Source: Roseburia_C sp051879315
Lineage (GTDB): Bacteria; Bacillota; Clostridia; Lachnospirales; Lachnospiraceae
Assembly (NCBI GenBank): GCA_051879315.1
Contig: JBJELW010000048.1
Coordinates: 1 to 64,000 of the forward strand
DNA: 64,000 bases
Direction of reading: 5' to 3'
The stretch's first letter is position 1. Each line of letters starts with the position of its first letter. Under the pieces are notes generated by a model. That model was given only the letters and a program-made list of their open reading frames with translations. It was not told the DNA's origin and searched no databases. The position numbers were made by a program, and so were the translations under genes. Positions 17,202 to 23,983 of the stretch are shown in pieces.

Positions 17202-18302
17202 ATGAAGTTAGGTATCGTAGGTCTTCCCAACGTGGGAAAAAGTACCCTTTTTAATTCGTTAACCAAGGCCGGAGCAGAATCCGCCAATTATCCGTTCTGT
17301 ACCATCGATCCCAACGTGGGAATCGTGACAGTGCCGGATAAGCGTCTGAAGGTTTTGGGCGAGATGTATCATTCCAAAAAAGTGACACCGGCGGTGATTG
17401 AATTCGTGGACATTGCAGGACTGGTGAAGGGAGCCAGCAAGGGCGAAGGTCTGGGCAATCAGTTCCTGGCTAACATCCGTGAAGTGGATGCCATCGTGCA
17501 TGTGGTCCGTTGCTTTGAGGATCCCAATGTGGTGCATGTGGATGGAAGCATTGATCCGGTTCGTGATATTGAGACCATCAATCTGGAGCTGATCTTTTCT
17601 GATATTGAGATTTTGGAGCGTAGAATTGCAAAGGTTTCTAAGCAGGCCAGAATGGACAAGACTCTGGCCAAGGAGGAGGCACTGCTGAAGGCGTTGAAGG
17701 CTCATCTGGAGGAGGGCAAAATGGCTAAGACATTTGAGCTTTCTGACGATGAGGATGAGCAGGCATGGTTTGCTTCCTATAATCTGCTTACTGCAAAACC
17801 GGTGATTTATGCGGCCAATGTATCTGAGGATGATCTGGCGGACGATGGAGCCAATAATCCCCATGTGACACGTGTGAGAGAGCAGGCAGCTGCAGAGAAC
17901 AGTGAGGTGTTTGTAATCTGTGCCCAGATCGAGGAAGAAATCTCTGAGCTGGAGGACGATGAGAAGGATATGTTCCTGGAGGAGTTGGGACTTTCCGAGT
18001 CTGGTCTGGATAAGCTCATTGCAGCCAGCTATAAGCTGTTGGGTCTCATCAGTTATCTGACTTCCGGGGAAGATGAGTCCAGAGCATGGACCATTGTGAA
18101 GGGAACCAAGGCACCCCAGGCGGCAGGAAAAATCCATACAGACTTTGAACGTGGATTTATCCGGGCCGAGGTGGTATCCTATGATCACCTGATCGAGTGC
18201 GGAAGCATGACTGCAGCCAAGGAAAAGGGTCTGGTGCGGCTGGAAGGAAAGGACTATGTGGTTCAGGATGGGGATATTATTCTGTTCCGGTTCAACGTAT
18301 AA
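17202..18302 (+). CDS. ychF: Redox-regulated ATPase/GTPase YchF
   Basis: An OBG-family P-loop protein (366 residues) that binds ATP in place of GTP and associates with ribosomes. It has GLPNVGKST near the N-terminus, the following NYPFCTIDPN switch, FVDIAGLVKGAS, the coiled-coil insertion (about 130-190) and the C-terminal TGS-type domain (TDFERGFIRAEVV). Length is standard. AAAGGAG precedes ATG 17202. It is followed by a terminator, so it is probably monocistronic. Confidence 0.97.
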   Translation: MKLGIVGLPNVGKSTLFNSLTKAGAESANYPFCTIDPNVGIVTVPDKRLKVLGEMYHSKKVTPAVIEFVDIAGLVKGASKGEGLGNQFLANIREVDAIVHVVRCFEDPNVVHVDGSIDPVRDIETINLELIFSDIEILERRIAKVSKQARMDKTLAKEEALLKALKAHLEEGKMAKTFELSDDEDEQAWFASYNLLTAKPVIYAANVSEDDLADDGANNPHVTRVREQAAAENSEVFVICAQIEEEISELEDDEKDMFLEELGLSESGLDKLIAASYKLLGLISYLTSGEDESRAWTIVKGTKAPQAAGKIHTDFERGFIRAEVVSYDHLIECGSMTAAKEKGLVRLEGKDYVVQDGDIILFRFNV

Positions 18303-18321
18303 TAGTGACATCGCATTGCGG

Positions 18322-18350
18322 CGCGTCTCCTGTGGGAGGCGCGTTTTTTT
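18322..18350 (+). terminator. Intrinsic terminator after ychF
   Basis: A 9-bp GC-rich stem (18322-18330 with 18335-18343, one G-U) closes a TGTG loop, followed by seven T. Confidence 0.85.
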
Positions 18351-18392
18351 GTTTTCTGCATATCCTAATACAAAGGCGAAACGGGAGCTGTT

Positions 18393-18641
18393 ATGAGATT
18401 TTGCGAGCTGGGAGAGAAACAGGTGATCAATGTGGCGGATTGTTGCTGCATTGGAACAGTCATAGATCTGGATATCGATGAGCGCTCGGGGAGGGTGTGC
18501 GCATTGATTGTGGCAGACACCGGACGCTTTTGCGGCTTCTTCCGGTGCGCCAAGGATATCTTGGTACCATGGGAAAAAATTGTCAAGATCGGACCGGACA
18601 TTATCCTTGTGGACGTCTGTTTGAAACCTCCAAAGAAGTAG
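18393..18641 (+). CDS. YlmC/YmxH-family PRC-barrel protein
   Basis: An 82-residue protein with the small beta-barrel pattern of the YlmC/YmxH sporulation-associated family: KQVINVADCCCIGTV, D-L-D-IDERSGRV, then a strand pair ending in I-L-V-PW-KI-KIG-D-ILV. The family is widespread in spore-forming Firmicutes; a direct role in sporulation is not proven. Three consecutive cysteines (near residues 17-19) are notable. It lies ahead of nrdR, 96 bases apart. Confidence 0.8.
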   Translation: MRFCELGEKQVINVADCCCIGTVIDLDIDERSGRVCALIVADTGRFCGFFRCAKDILVPWEKIVKIGPDIILVDVCLKPPKK

Positions 18642-18737
18642 AAGACGGTGTGACAGAACCGGGAAATATGCTAAAATAAATTGACAGTGAAATTGAAGAA
18701 AGTTATACTAAATTTATATACAAAGGAGAGAGATAAT

Positions 18738-19190
18738 ATGAAATGTCCGTTTTGTAGCAGTGAAAATACCAGAGTAATAGATTCCAGACCGGCGGATGAT
18801 AATAATTCTATCCGACGCAGAAGATTGTGTGATGAGTGTGGAAAACGTTTTACCACTTATGAAAAGGTGGAGACAATTCCACTGATCGTGATTAAAAAGG
18901 ATAATTGCAGAGAACAGTATGATCGGTCCAAGATCGAGGCCGGCGTGCTCCGCGCCTGTCACAAGAGACCGGTATCTGTAGAACAGATCACTAAGGTAGT
19001 GGATGAGGTGGAAACGGAGATCTTTAACCGGGAGAGCAAAGAGATACCCAGTACAGTTATTGGCGAGTTGCTCATGGACAAGATTAAGGATTTAGATCCG
19101 GTAGCCTATGTCCGTTTTGCATCTGTGTACCGCGAGTTCAAGGATGTGAATACCTTCATGAACGAGCTGAAAAAAATGTTGGACAAATAA
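18738..19190 (+). CDS. nrdR: Transcriptional repressor NrdR
   Basis: A zinc-ribbon/ATP-cone repressor that senses ATP/dATP and controls ribonucleotide reductase genes. In 150 residues the zinc ligands are Cys3, Cys6, Cys31 and Cys34. An Arg-rich stretch (26-29) follows, then the ATP-cone from about residue 49 (IVIKKDNCREQYDRSK). ATG 18738 follows AAAGGAGAG; an in-frame ATG at 18681 has no ribosome binding site. No ribonucleotide reductase gene is nearby. Confidence 0.96.
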   Translation: MKCPFCSSENTRVIDSRPADDNNSIRRRRLCDECGKRFTTYEKVETIPLIVIKKDNCREQYDRSKIEAGVLRACHKRPVSVEQITKVVDEVETEIFNRESKEIPSTVIGELLMDKIKDLDPVAYVRFASVYREFKDVNTFMNELKKMLDK

Positions 19191-19201
19191 AATCACAATA
19201 T

Positions 19202-19228
19202 TAAGTTTTATTTTTTTACATCCGATAA
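19202..19228 (+). promoter_or_regulatory. Candidate sigma-28 (SigD/FliA-type) promoter
   Basis: TAAGTTTT (19202-19209), an 11-base spacer and TCCGATAA (19221-19228) match the flagellar sigma consensus TAAAGTTT-N11-GCCGATAA at 13 of 16 positions with exact spacing. No good sigma-A promoter is seen in this gap. It would start transcription near 19236, 38 bases before the small gene at 19274. Confidence 0.6.
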
Positions 19229-19273
19229 TATAAATGTAAAGATAATGACAGAACACGAAGGAATGTGATCGAT

Positions 19274-19666
19274 ATGAATATTTCCGGTATTCGTCCCTAC
19301 ATGGGATATTACGATTACAACAGCATACAGAGAGTAGGACAGGAGGCAGAGGTACAGCCTTCGTCGGAAGGACAGCATCAGCTGTCACAGCCTCAGCAGG
19401 CGCTTTCCGCAGAGCGGGACTATGACTCTCAGACCTTTGGTGCAGCAGATTATGCAAAACAGTATCAGCCTGATGCAGTTTATGATCTGAAAGGGGCTGA
19501 CAGTGATATTCATAATCTGGATGTGGAGCAGGCCCTGTCTGATATGCAGAAGGATCAGGTATTACAGCAGTATCAGTTCTTTGTGGGTGACAATCAGGAC
19601 GGTGTCCGCGCATCAACGGAAGCGGCAGCAGCCAGTGCCCGCGCAGTGGAGAACTTTACATTATAA
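19274..19666 (+). CDS. Uncharacterised small protein, possible sigma-28 regulon member
   Basis: A 130-residue protein that I do not recognise. It begins MNISGIRPYMGYYDYNSI and has a Gln/Ser-rich middle (about 24-48). A more structured C-terminal half holds Tyr/Asp and LDVEQALSDMQKDQVLQQYQ, followed by an Ala-rich tail ending ENFTL. There is no signal peptide or membrane helix. The start is ATG 19274 with AAGGA 11 bases upstream; an in-frame GTG at 19265 is too close to it. The sigma-28-like promoter just upstream suggests, by inference only, a motility-linked role. Confidence 0.7.
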   Translation: MNISGIRPYMGYYDYNSIQRVGQEAEVQPSSEGQHQLSQPQQALSAERDYDSQTFGAADYAKQYQPDAVYDLKGADSDIHNLDVEQALSDMQKDQVLQQYQFFVGDNQDGVRASTEAAAASARAVENFTL

Positions 19667-19731
19667 TTTTCGAAAAGTTTTGGGCAGTTACATATTTTTT
19701 ATATTACTGTATAGCATATGAGTGAGAGATG

Positions 19732-19757
19732 GCTCCGCAGGAATGCGGAGCATTTTT
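19732..19757 (+). terminator. Intrinsic terminator
   Basis: A perfect 8-bp stem GCTCCGCA/TGCGGAGC closes a GGAA tetraloop and is followed by ATTTTT. It closes the small gene and lies only about 40 bases before the next start codon. Confidence 0.75.
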
Positions 19758-19762
19758 ATTGA

Positions 19763-19782
19763 GTGTGATTACACCTCGTGCC
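19763..19782 (+). promoter_or_regulatory. Short relative of the leader element (copy E)
   Basis: GTGT-GATT-ACAC forms a small hairpin followed by CTCGTGCC, matching the 3' edge of copies A and B (ACACCTCGTGTC). AAAGGAGG lies 5 nt downstream, as in the full copies. The 5' half of the element is absent, so folding as a junction is not possible here. Confidence 0.4.
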
Positions 19783-19799
19783 AAATAAAGGAGGAAAAA

Positions 19800-20345
19800 A
19801 TGAGAATAATATCAGAAAACGCAGCAGCTATTGTAATAGATTACCAGGAGAAAATTCTGCCGGCCATGTCCGATGCGGAAAGTCTGGTGGCCCGATCTGA
19901 GATATTGTTAAAGGGTTTGAAAGTTTTGGAGGTTCCCATGATTTTGACCACTCAGTATGCCAAGGGACTTGGAAACAATATTGAGACCATCACATCTGCC
20001 ATGGGAAATGATGGCACGGCATACGACAAGACAACATTTTCTGCCTACGAGACAGAGCCGGTGCGCCAGCAACTGGAAAAGTCAGGGAGAAAGCAGGTCA
20101 TTATTTGCGGAATTGAGACACATATCTGTGTGCTGCAGACAGCCATTGACCTGAAGGCGGCGGGCTACGAGCCGATTATCGTGGCCGATTGTGTGGATTC
20201 CAGAAAGCCGTTGGACAAGGAGTATGGGTTAAAGCGGGCCATGCAGGAGGGAGTATGGCTCACCACCACGGAGCAGTTGTTGTTTGAACTGACACGTAAG
20301 GCGGGAGGCCCGGTCTTCAAACAGATTTCCGCACTGATCCGATAA
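19800..20345 (+). CDS. Isochorismatase-family cysteine hydrolase
   Basis: An alpha/beta hydrolase of 181 residues with the family triad Asp14 (IDYQE), Lys77 (DKTTFSA) and Cys110 (CGIETHICV). The closest subgroup by pattern is YcaC/nicotinamidase-like enzymes. The substrate is not predictable, and no NAD or siderophore genes are adjacent. ATG 19800 follows AAGGAGG six bases upstream. It is 92 bases from yqeG. Confidence 0.88.
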   Translation: MRIISENAAAIVIDYQEKILPAMSDAESLVARSEILLKGLKVLEVPMILTTQYAKGLGNNIETITSAMGNDGTAYDKTTFSAYETEPVRQQLEKSGRKQVIICGIETHICVLQTAIDLKAAGYEPIIVADCVDSRKPLDKEYGLKRAMQEGVWLTTTEQLLFELTRKAGGPVFKQISALIR

Positions 20346-20437
20346 AAATGTTGCATTCACAGGGGACAAATGATAGAATCAATCTGGTTGTGAAGGAATG
20401 AGCAGTTACGAATCATACGAACTGGAGAGATGAGGAT

Positions 20438-20962
20438 ATGTTGGAGAAGTTTTATCCACAGGAATATCTGGACTCCACCTATGTCATTGACTTTGATCGC
20501 TTGTATGCGGAGGGCTACCGTGGAATTATCTTTGATATTGATAATACACTGGTTCCCCATGGCGCCCCGGCGGATGAGCGGGCCGAAAAGCTTTTTTCTC
20601 ACCTGAAGGAGCTGGGATATGGCTGTATGCTTCTGTCCAATAATAAAGAGCCAAGGGTGAAAATGTTTAATGATGTGGTGAAGGTGTCCTACATTTATAA
20701 AGCCGGAAAGCCTTCCGTGAAAAATTATTTGAAAGCCATGGAACTTTTGGGAACTGACCAGAGTAACACATTATTTGTGGGAGATCAGATTTTTACGGAT
20801 ATCTACGGTGCCAACCGGGCGGGTATTCGAACCATTTTGGTCAAACCCATTCACCCGAAGGAAGAGATTCAGATCGTGTTGAAACGGTATCTGGAGAAAA
20901 TTGTGTTGTTCTTTTATCAGCGGAAACAGAAAAGTAATACCTCGTGCCAGGAAAAGGAGTAA
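20438..20962 (+). CDS. yqeG: YqeG-family HAD phosphatase
   Basis: A HAD-superfamily protein of 174 residues. Asp33 and Asp35 in FDIDNTLV are the nucleophile and acid, SNN is motif II, K-AGKP motif III and GDQIFTDI motif IV. The family (COG2179, related to yeast Gep4 and B. subtilis YqeG) is proposed to dephosphorylate phosphatidylglycerol phosphate. The C-terminal tail holds the leader-like string CCTCGTGCCA in its codons, and the rpiB Shine-Dalgarno overlaps its stop. Confidence 0.9.
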   Translation: MLEKFYPQEYLDSTYVIDFDRLYAEGYRGIIFDIDNTLVPHGAPADERAEKLFSHLKELGYGCMLLSNNKEPRVKMFNDVVKVSYIYKAGKPSVKNYLKAMELLGTDQSNTLFVGDQIFTDIYGANRAGIRTILVKPIHPKEEIQIVLKRYLEKIVLFFYQRKQKSNTSCQEKE

Positions 20963-20966
20963 GGAA

Positions 20967-21407
20967 ATGAAAATCGGAATCGGAAATGATCATGCAGCAG
21001 TGGAGATGAAGTTTGCCATTAAGGAATATTTGGAAAGTATGGGACATGAAGTGGTGAATTACGGTACGGATTCCAATGAAAGCTGCAACTATCCGGAGTA
21101 TGGAGCAAAGGTAGGCCGGGCGGTGGCAGCCGGGGAAGTGGACTGTGGTGTGTTGATCTGTGGAACCGGTGTTGGAATTTCCATCGCTGCCAATAAGGTA
21201 AAAGGAGTACGGGCGGCAGTGTGTTCCGATGTGGCAACTGCCCATCTGGTGAAGGAACACAATAATGCCAATATCATTGCTTTTGGTGCACGCATCGTGG
21301 GATTAGAACTGGCAAAGGATATCGTGAAGGCTTATCTGGATGCGGAATATCAGGGTGGAAGACACGATCTTCGCATCGCCATGATCCACGAGATAGAAAA
21401 CCAGTAG
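20967..21407 (+). CDS. rpiB: Ribose-5-phosphate isomerase B
   Basis: Interconverts ribose 5-phosphate and ribulose 5-phosphate (or related sugar phosphates, as LacA/B homologues). In 146 residues the catalytic Cys65 sits in LICGTGVG, with D8-H9 in GNDHAA and His93 in the AHLVKEHNNAN loop. ATG 20967 is 7 bases after GGAG, and only 4 bases separate it from the yqeG stop, so translation is probably coupled. Confidence 0.93.
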   Translation: MKIGIGNDHAAVEMKFAIKEYLESMGHEVVNYGTDSNESCNYPEYGAKVGRAVAAGEVDCGVLICGTGVGISIAANKVKGVRAAVCSDVATAHLVKEHNNANIIAFGARIVGLELAKDIVKAYLDAEYQGGRHDLRIAMIHEIENQ

Positions 21408-21420
21408 AAAAATTGTCCGC

Positions 21421-21450
21421 GTTCCTATGGAAATAGTTCCTATGGAAATA
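21421..21450. repeat. Two tandem 15-bp palindromic repeats upstream of efp
   Basis: GTTCCTATGGAAATA occurs twice in direct succession with no mismatch. Each unit contains the inverted repeat TTCC-TAT-GGAA. It lies 13 bases upstream of the efp -35 box, a plausible site for a dimeric regulator. Confidence 0.6.
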
Positions 21451-21462
21451 ATAAAAAAAAGG

Positions 21463-21489
21463 TTGAAAAAACCTTATATTTATTATAAA
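21463..21489 (+). promoter_or_regulatory. Probable efp promoter
   Basis: TTGAAA (21463-21468) and TATAAA (21484-21489) with a short 15-base spacer lie in very AT-rich DNA. The AAGGTT/AACCTT stem around the -35 box is weak. Confidence 0.45.
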
Positions 21490-21560
21490 ATAGAACGAGT
21501 GGTTTACATTAAGTGAGATGTAAATTTTTCCCAAAACACAAATTTTAGGAGGAATATCGA

Positions 21561-22118
21561 ATGATTTCAGCAGGAGATTTCAGAAACGGAGTAACCATCG
21601 AATTCGAAGGTAATATTTATCAGATTATTGAGTTCCAGCATGTAAAACCCGGTAAGGGAGCTGCATTTGTCAGAACAAAGTTAAAGAACATCAAGAGTGG
21701 CGGTGTGGTTGAGAAGACTTTCCGTCCTACAGAGAAGTGCCCGCAGGCTCGTATTGACCGCAAGGATATGCAGTATCTGTACAACGATGGAGATTTATAT
21801 TATTTCATGGATGTGGAGAACTATGAGCAGATCGCATTGGATACTGCTACCATCGGAGACACATTAAAGTTTGTAAAAGAGAACGAGATGTGTAAGGTAT
21901 GTTCCCACAACGGAAGTGTATTTGCAGTGGAGGCTCCGCTTTTCGTAGAGCTGGAGATTACAGAGACTGAGCCCGGATTCAAGGGAGATACCGCAACAGG
22001 TGCTACAAAGCCTGCAGTGGTTGAGACCGGCGCTACCGTATATGTTCCGCTGTTCGTTGAGCAGGGCGATGTGATTAAGATTGACACCAGAACCGGTGAG
22101 TACTTATCCAGAGTATAA
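21561..22118 (+). CDS. efp: Translation elongation factor P
   Basis: Relieves ribosome stalling at polyproline. It has 185 residues in three beta-barrel domains. The tip loop KPGKGAAF carries Lys32, the position modified in many bacteria; no EpmA, EpmB or YmfI-type modification gene is in the window. The C-terminal DTRTGEYLSRV signature is present. GGAGG precedes ATG 21561, and a terminator follows. Confidence 0.97.
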   Translation: MISAGDFRNGVTIEFEGNIYQIIEFQHVKPGKGAAFVRTKLKNIKSGGVVEKTFRPTEKCPQARIDRKDMQYLYNDGDLYYFMDVENYEQIALDTATIGDTLKFVKENEMCKVCSHNGSVFAVEAPLFVELEITETEPGFKGDTATGATKPAVVETGATVYVPLFVEQGDVIKIDTRTGEYLSRV

Positions 22119-22137
22119 TATTCTGTAAAATTAAATC

Positions 22138-22172
22138 AAAAGGGGTTGCCGTGTTTGTGCGGCAGCCCTTTT
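22138..22172 (+). terminator. Intrinsic terminator after efp
   Basis: Arms 22138-22151 (A4G4TTGCCG) and 22160-22172 (CGGCAGCCCTTTT) pair with one bulge, ending in a short T run. Confidence 0.7.
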
Positions 22173-22217
22173 CAGCTTTATAAGAAGTTGTAGTATATGA
22201 AGGATCAGGAGGGAAAC

Positions 22218-23981
22218 ATGAGGGACAAAAAGAATGTGGGAATAAAAATCAGTGCAGTGTTATATCCGGCGCTGCTTTTTTATGTCACGGCCTTTATGAC
22301 CTATAACCCTTTTGTGCGAACCAGATGGCGGGCGCAGTTGGTAAATGTGTTATTATTTGAACTATTGGCAGTGTTACTTTTTGTATTGCTGGGAAATGCG
22401 GTGACGGCTCTGCGGACGGAGGTGGCAGTGGCATGGCTGCTGGCATTGGTGAATTCCTACGTGCTGGAATTCCGGGGGTCGCCACTGGTTCCATGGGATT
22501 TTCTGTCTCTGGGAACAGCAGCCGGTGTGGCGGGAAACTATTCTTATCTGCCCAATATGAGGCAGGTGGTGTGCAGCGTTTGGCTGTTGGGCATGTTTGT
22601 GGGGGCCGGATGGCTGCAATGGAAGCTGGACCGGAACAAATGGAAATCACGCCTGGGCAGCGCTCTGGGTTGCATGGCAGGGATAATTGCCATCACACTG
22701 GCTCTGTGGGATGACGGGGTGGTGAGCCGCTTACAGCTCTATCCTTTTTTATTTACGCCCACTGTTATGTACGAACGAAATGGGTTTGCGGTAACCTTCT
22801 TGATGGATTTACAATATTTAAAGGTGGAAAAGCCGGATGGGTATTCTGTGCAAAGGGCGGAAGAGTTGTTGGAGCAGTATCAGGAAGACAGTTTGCGTGA
22901 GGGGCAAAACGGTATTGCGGAGAGCGACAGCGAACGTTATCCCAACGTAATCGTGATTATGGATGAGGCCTTTTCGGATCTTTCAGTGTTGGGGGAATTT
23001 GAGACGAATCGGGATTATATGCCCTTTGTTCACAGCTTACAGCAGGGGGCGGACAATACGGTGACCGGCATGCTTTCGGTATCGGTAAAGGGAGGAAATA
23101 CAGCAAATACGGAGTTTGAATTCCTTACTGGAAATACCATGGCATTTCTTCCGGCAGGAAGTATTCCCTATCAGCAGTATGTGCGGCAGGAGACACCGTC
23201 TCTGGCATCCACACTGGCGGATTTGGGATATGAAACATATGCCCTTCACCCCTACAATGCTTCCGGATGGAATCGGGATAAAGTTTATCCGCTCCTGGGT
23301 TTTTCGGAGTTTTTATCAAAACAGGATTTTACAAATGCCTCTTATGTGAGAGGATATGTGGACGACGCCAGCTGCGTGGAGAAAATCATCCAACTGTATG
23401 AGGCAAAAGATGAGAATACCCCGGGCTTTTATTTCTGTGTCACTATGCAAAATCACAGCTCCTACACGGATGGGTATGTGGCGGAACAGGGAAATATTTC
23501 GGTTTCCGGAAGCAGCAGTAGAGCGCTGGAGGAGTATCTCACCCTGATGGAGCAGTCAGATGCTGCACTGCAGCAGCTGCTCACCTATTTTTCTGAACAG
23601 AAGGAACCCACGGTGGTGGTGTTTTTCGGGGACCATCAGCCGGCGGATTCGGTTGTGACTCCCATTTGGAACAGGCAGGGAGTGGATTCTTACAATCTGA
23701 CTCAGGAGCAGAACACTCTTCGCTACGATGTGCCCTACGTAATCTGGGCAAACTTTGAGATGGAAAGTGCAACTGATGTGGACACCAGTGCCAATTATCT
23801 GACGGCTCAGGTGTGTCAATATGCAGGAATCCCGCTGACGCCTTATCAGAAGTTTCTGCTGGAGCTTTCAGGGGAGATTCCGTTGATCTCCACCCAGCAT
23901 ACGGAAGGACTGGAGGAGAAACGGATCGAGGATTATCAAGTTTTGCAATATTATTTTTTGTTTGATAAGGAGAGAGACTAA
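22218..23981 (+). CDS. LTA synthase-like membrane sulfatase-fold phosphotransferase
   Basis: A 587-residue protein with about five N-terminal membrane helices (to about 175) and an extracellular sulfatase-fold domain. Metal and nucleophile sites match LtaS: Glu250 (MDEAFSD), Thr295 in GGNTANTEF (LtaS GKTSDSEF) and Asp/His in FFGDHQP near 470. It probably transfers glycerol phosphate or a similar group onto a cell-surface polymer or lipid. I choose ATG 22218 because AGGAGG lies 5 bases upstream; ATG 22197 has no site. It is followed 2 bases later by the YfhO gene, a pairing that suggests polymer synthesis plus decoration. Confidence 0.85.
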   Translation: MRDKKNVGIKISAVLYPALLFYVTAFMTYNPFVRTRWRAQLVNVLLFELLAVLLFVLLGNAVTALRTEVAVAWLLALVNSYVLEFRGSPLVPWDFLSLGTAAGVAGNYSYLPNMRQVVCSVWLLGMFVGAGWLQWKLDRNKWKSRLGSALGCMAGIIAITLALWDDGVVSRLQLYPFLFTPTVMYERNGFAVTFLMDLQYLKVEKPDGYSVQRAEELLEQYQEDSLREGQNGIAESDSERYPNVIVIMDEAFSDLSVLGEFETNRDYMPFVHSLQQGADNTVTGMLSVSVKGGNTANTEFEFLTGNTMAFLPAGSIPYQQYVRQETPSLASTLADLGYETYALHPYNASGWNRDKVYPLLGFSEFLSKQDFTNASYVRGYVDDASCVEKIIQLYEAKDENTPGFYFCVTMQNHSSYTDGYVAEQGNISVSGSSSRALEEYLTLMEQSDAALQQLLTYFSEQKEPTVVVFFGDHQPADSVVTPIWNRQGVDSYNLTQEQNTLRYDVPYVIWANFEMESATDVDTSANYLTAQVCQYAGIPLTPYQKFLLELSGEIPLISTQHTEGLEEKRIEDYQVLQYYFLFDKERD

Positions 23982-23983
23982 AC

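Noticed and set aside
17259..18311. Open frame of about 350 codons on the strand opposite ychF
   Set aside because: It lies fully within the clear ychF gene, is rich in Cys, His and Ile in a way typical of reverse-complement frames, and has no ribosome site or family pattern.
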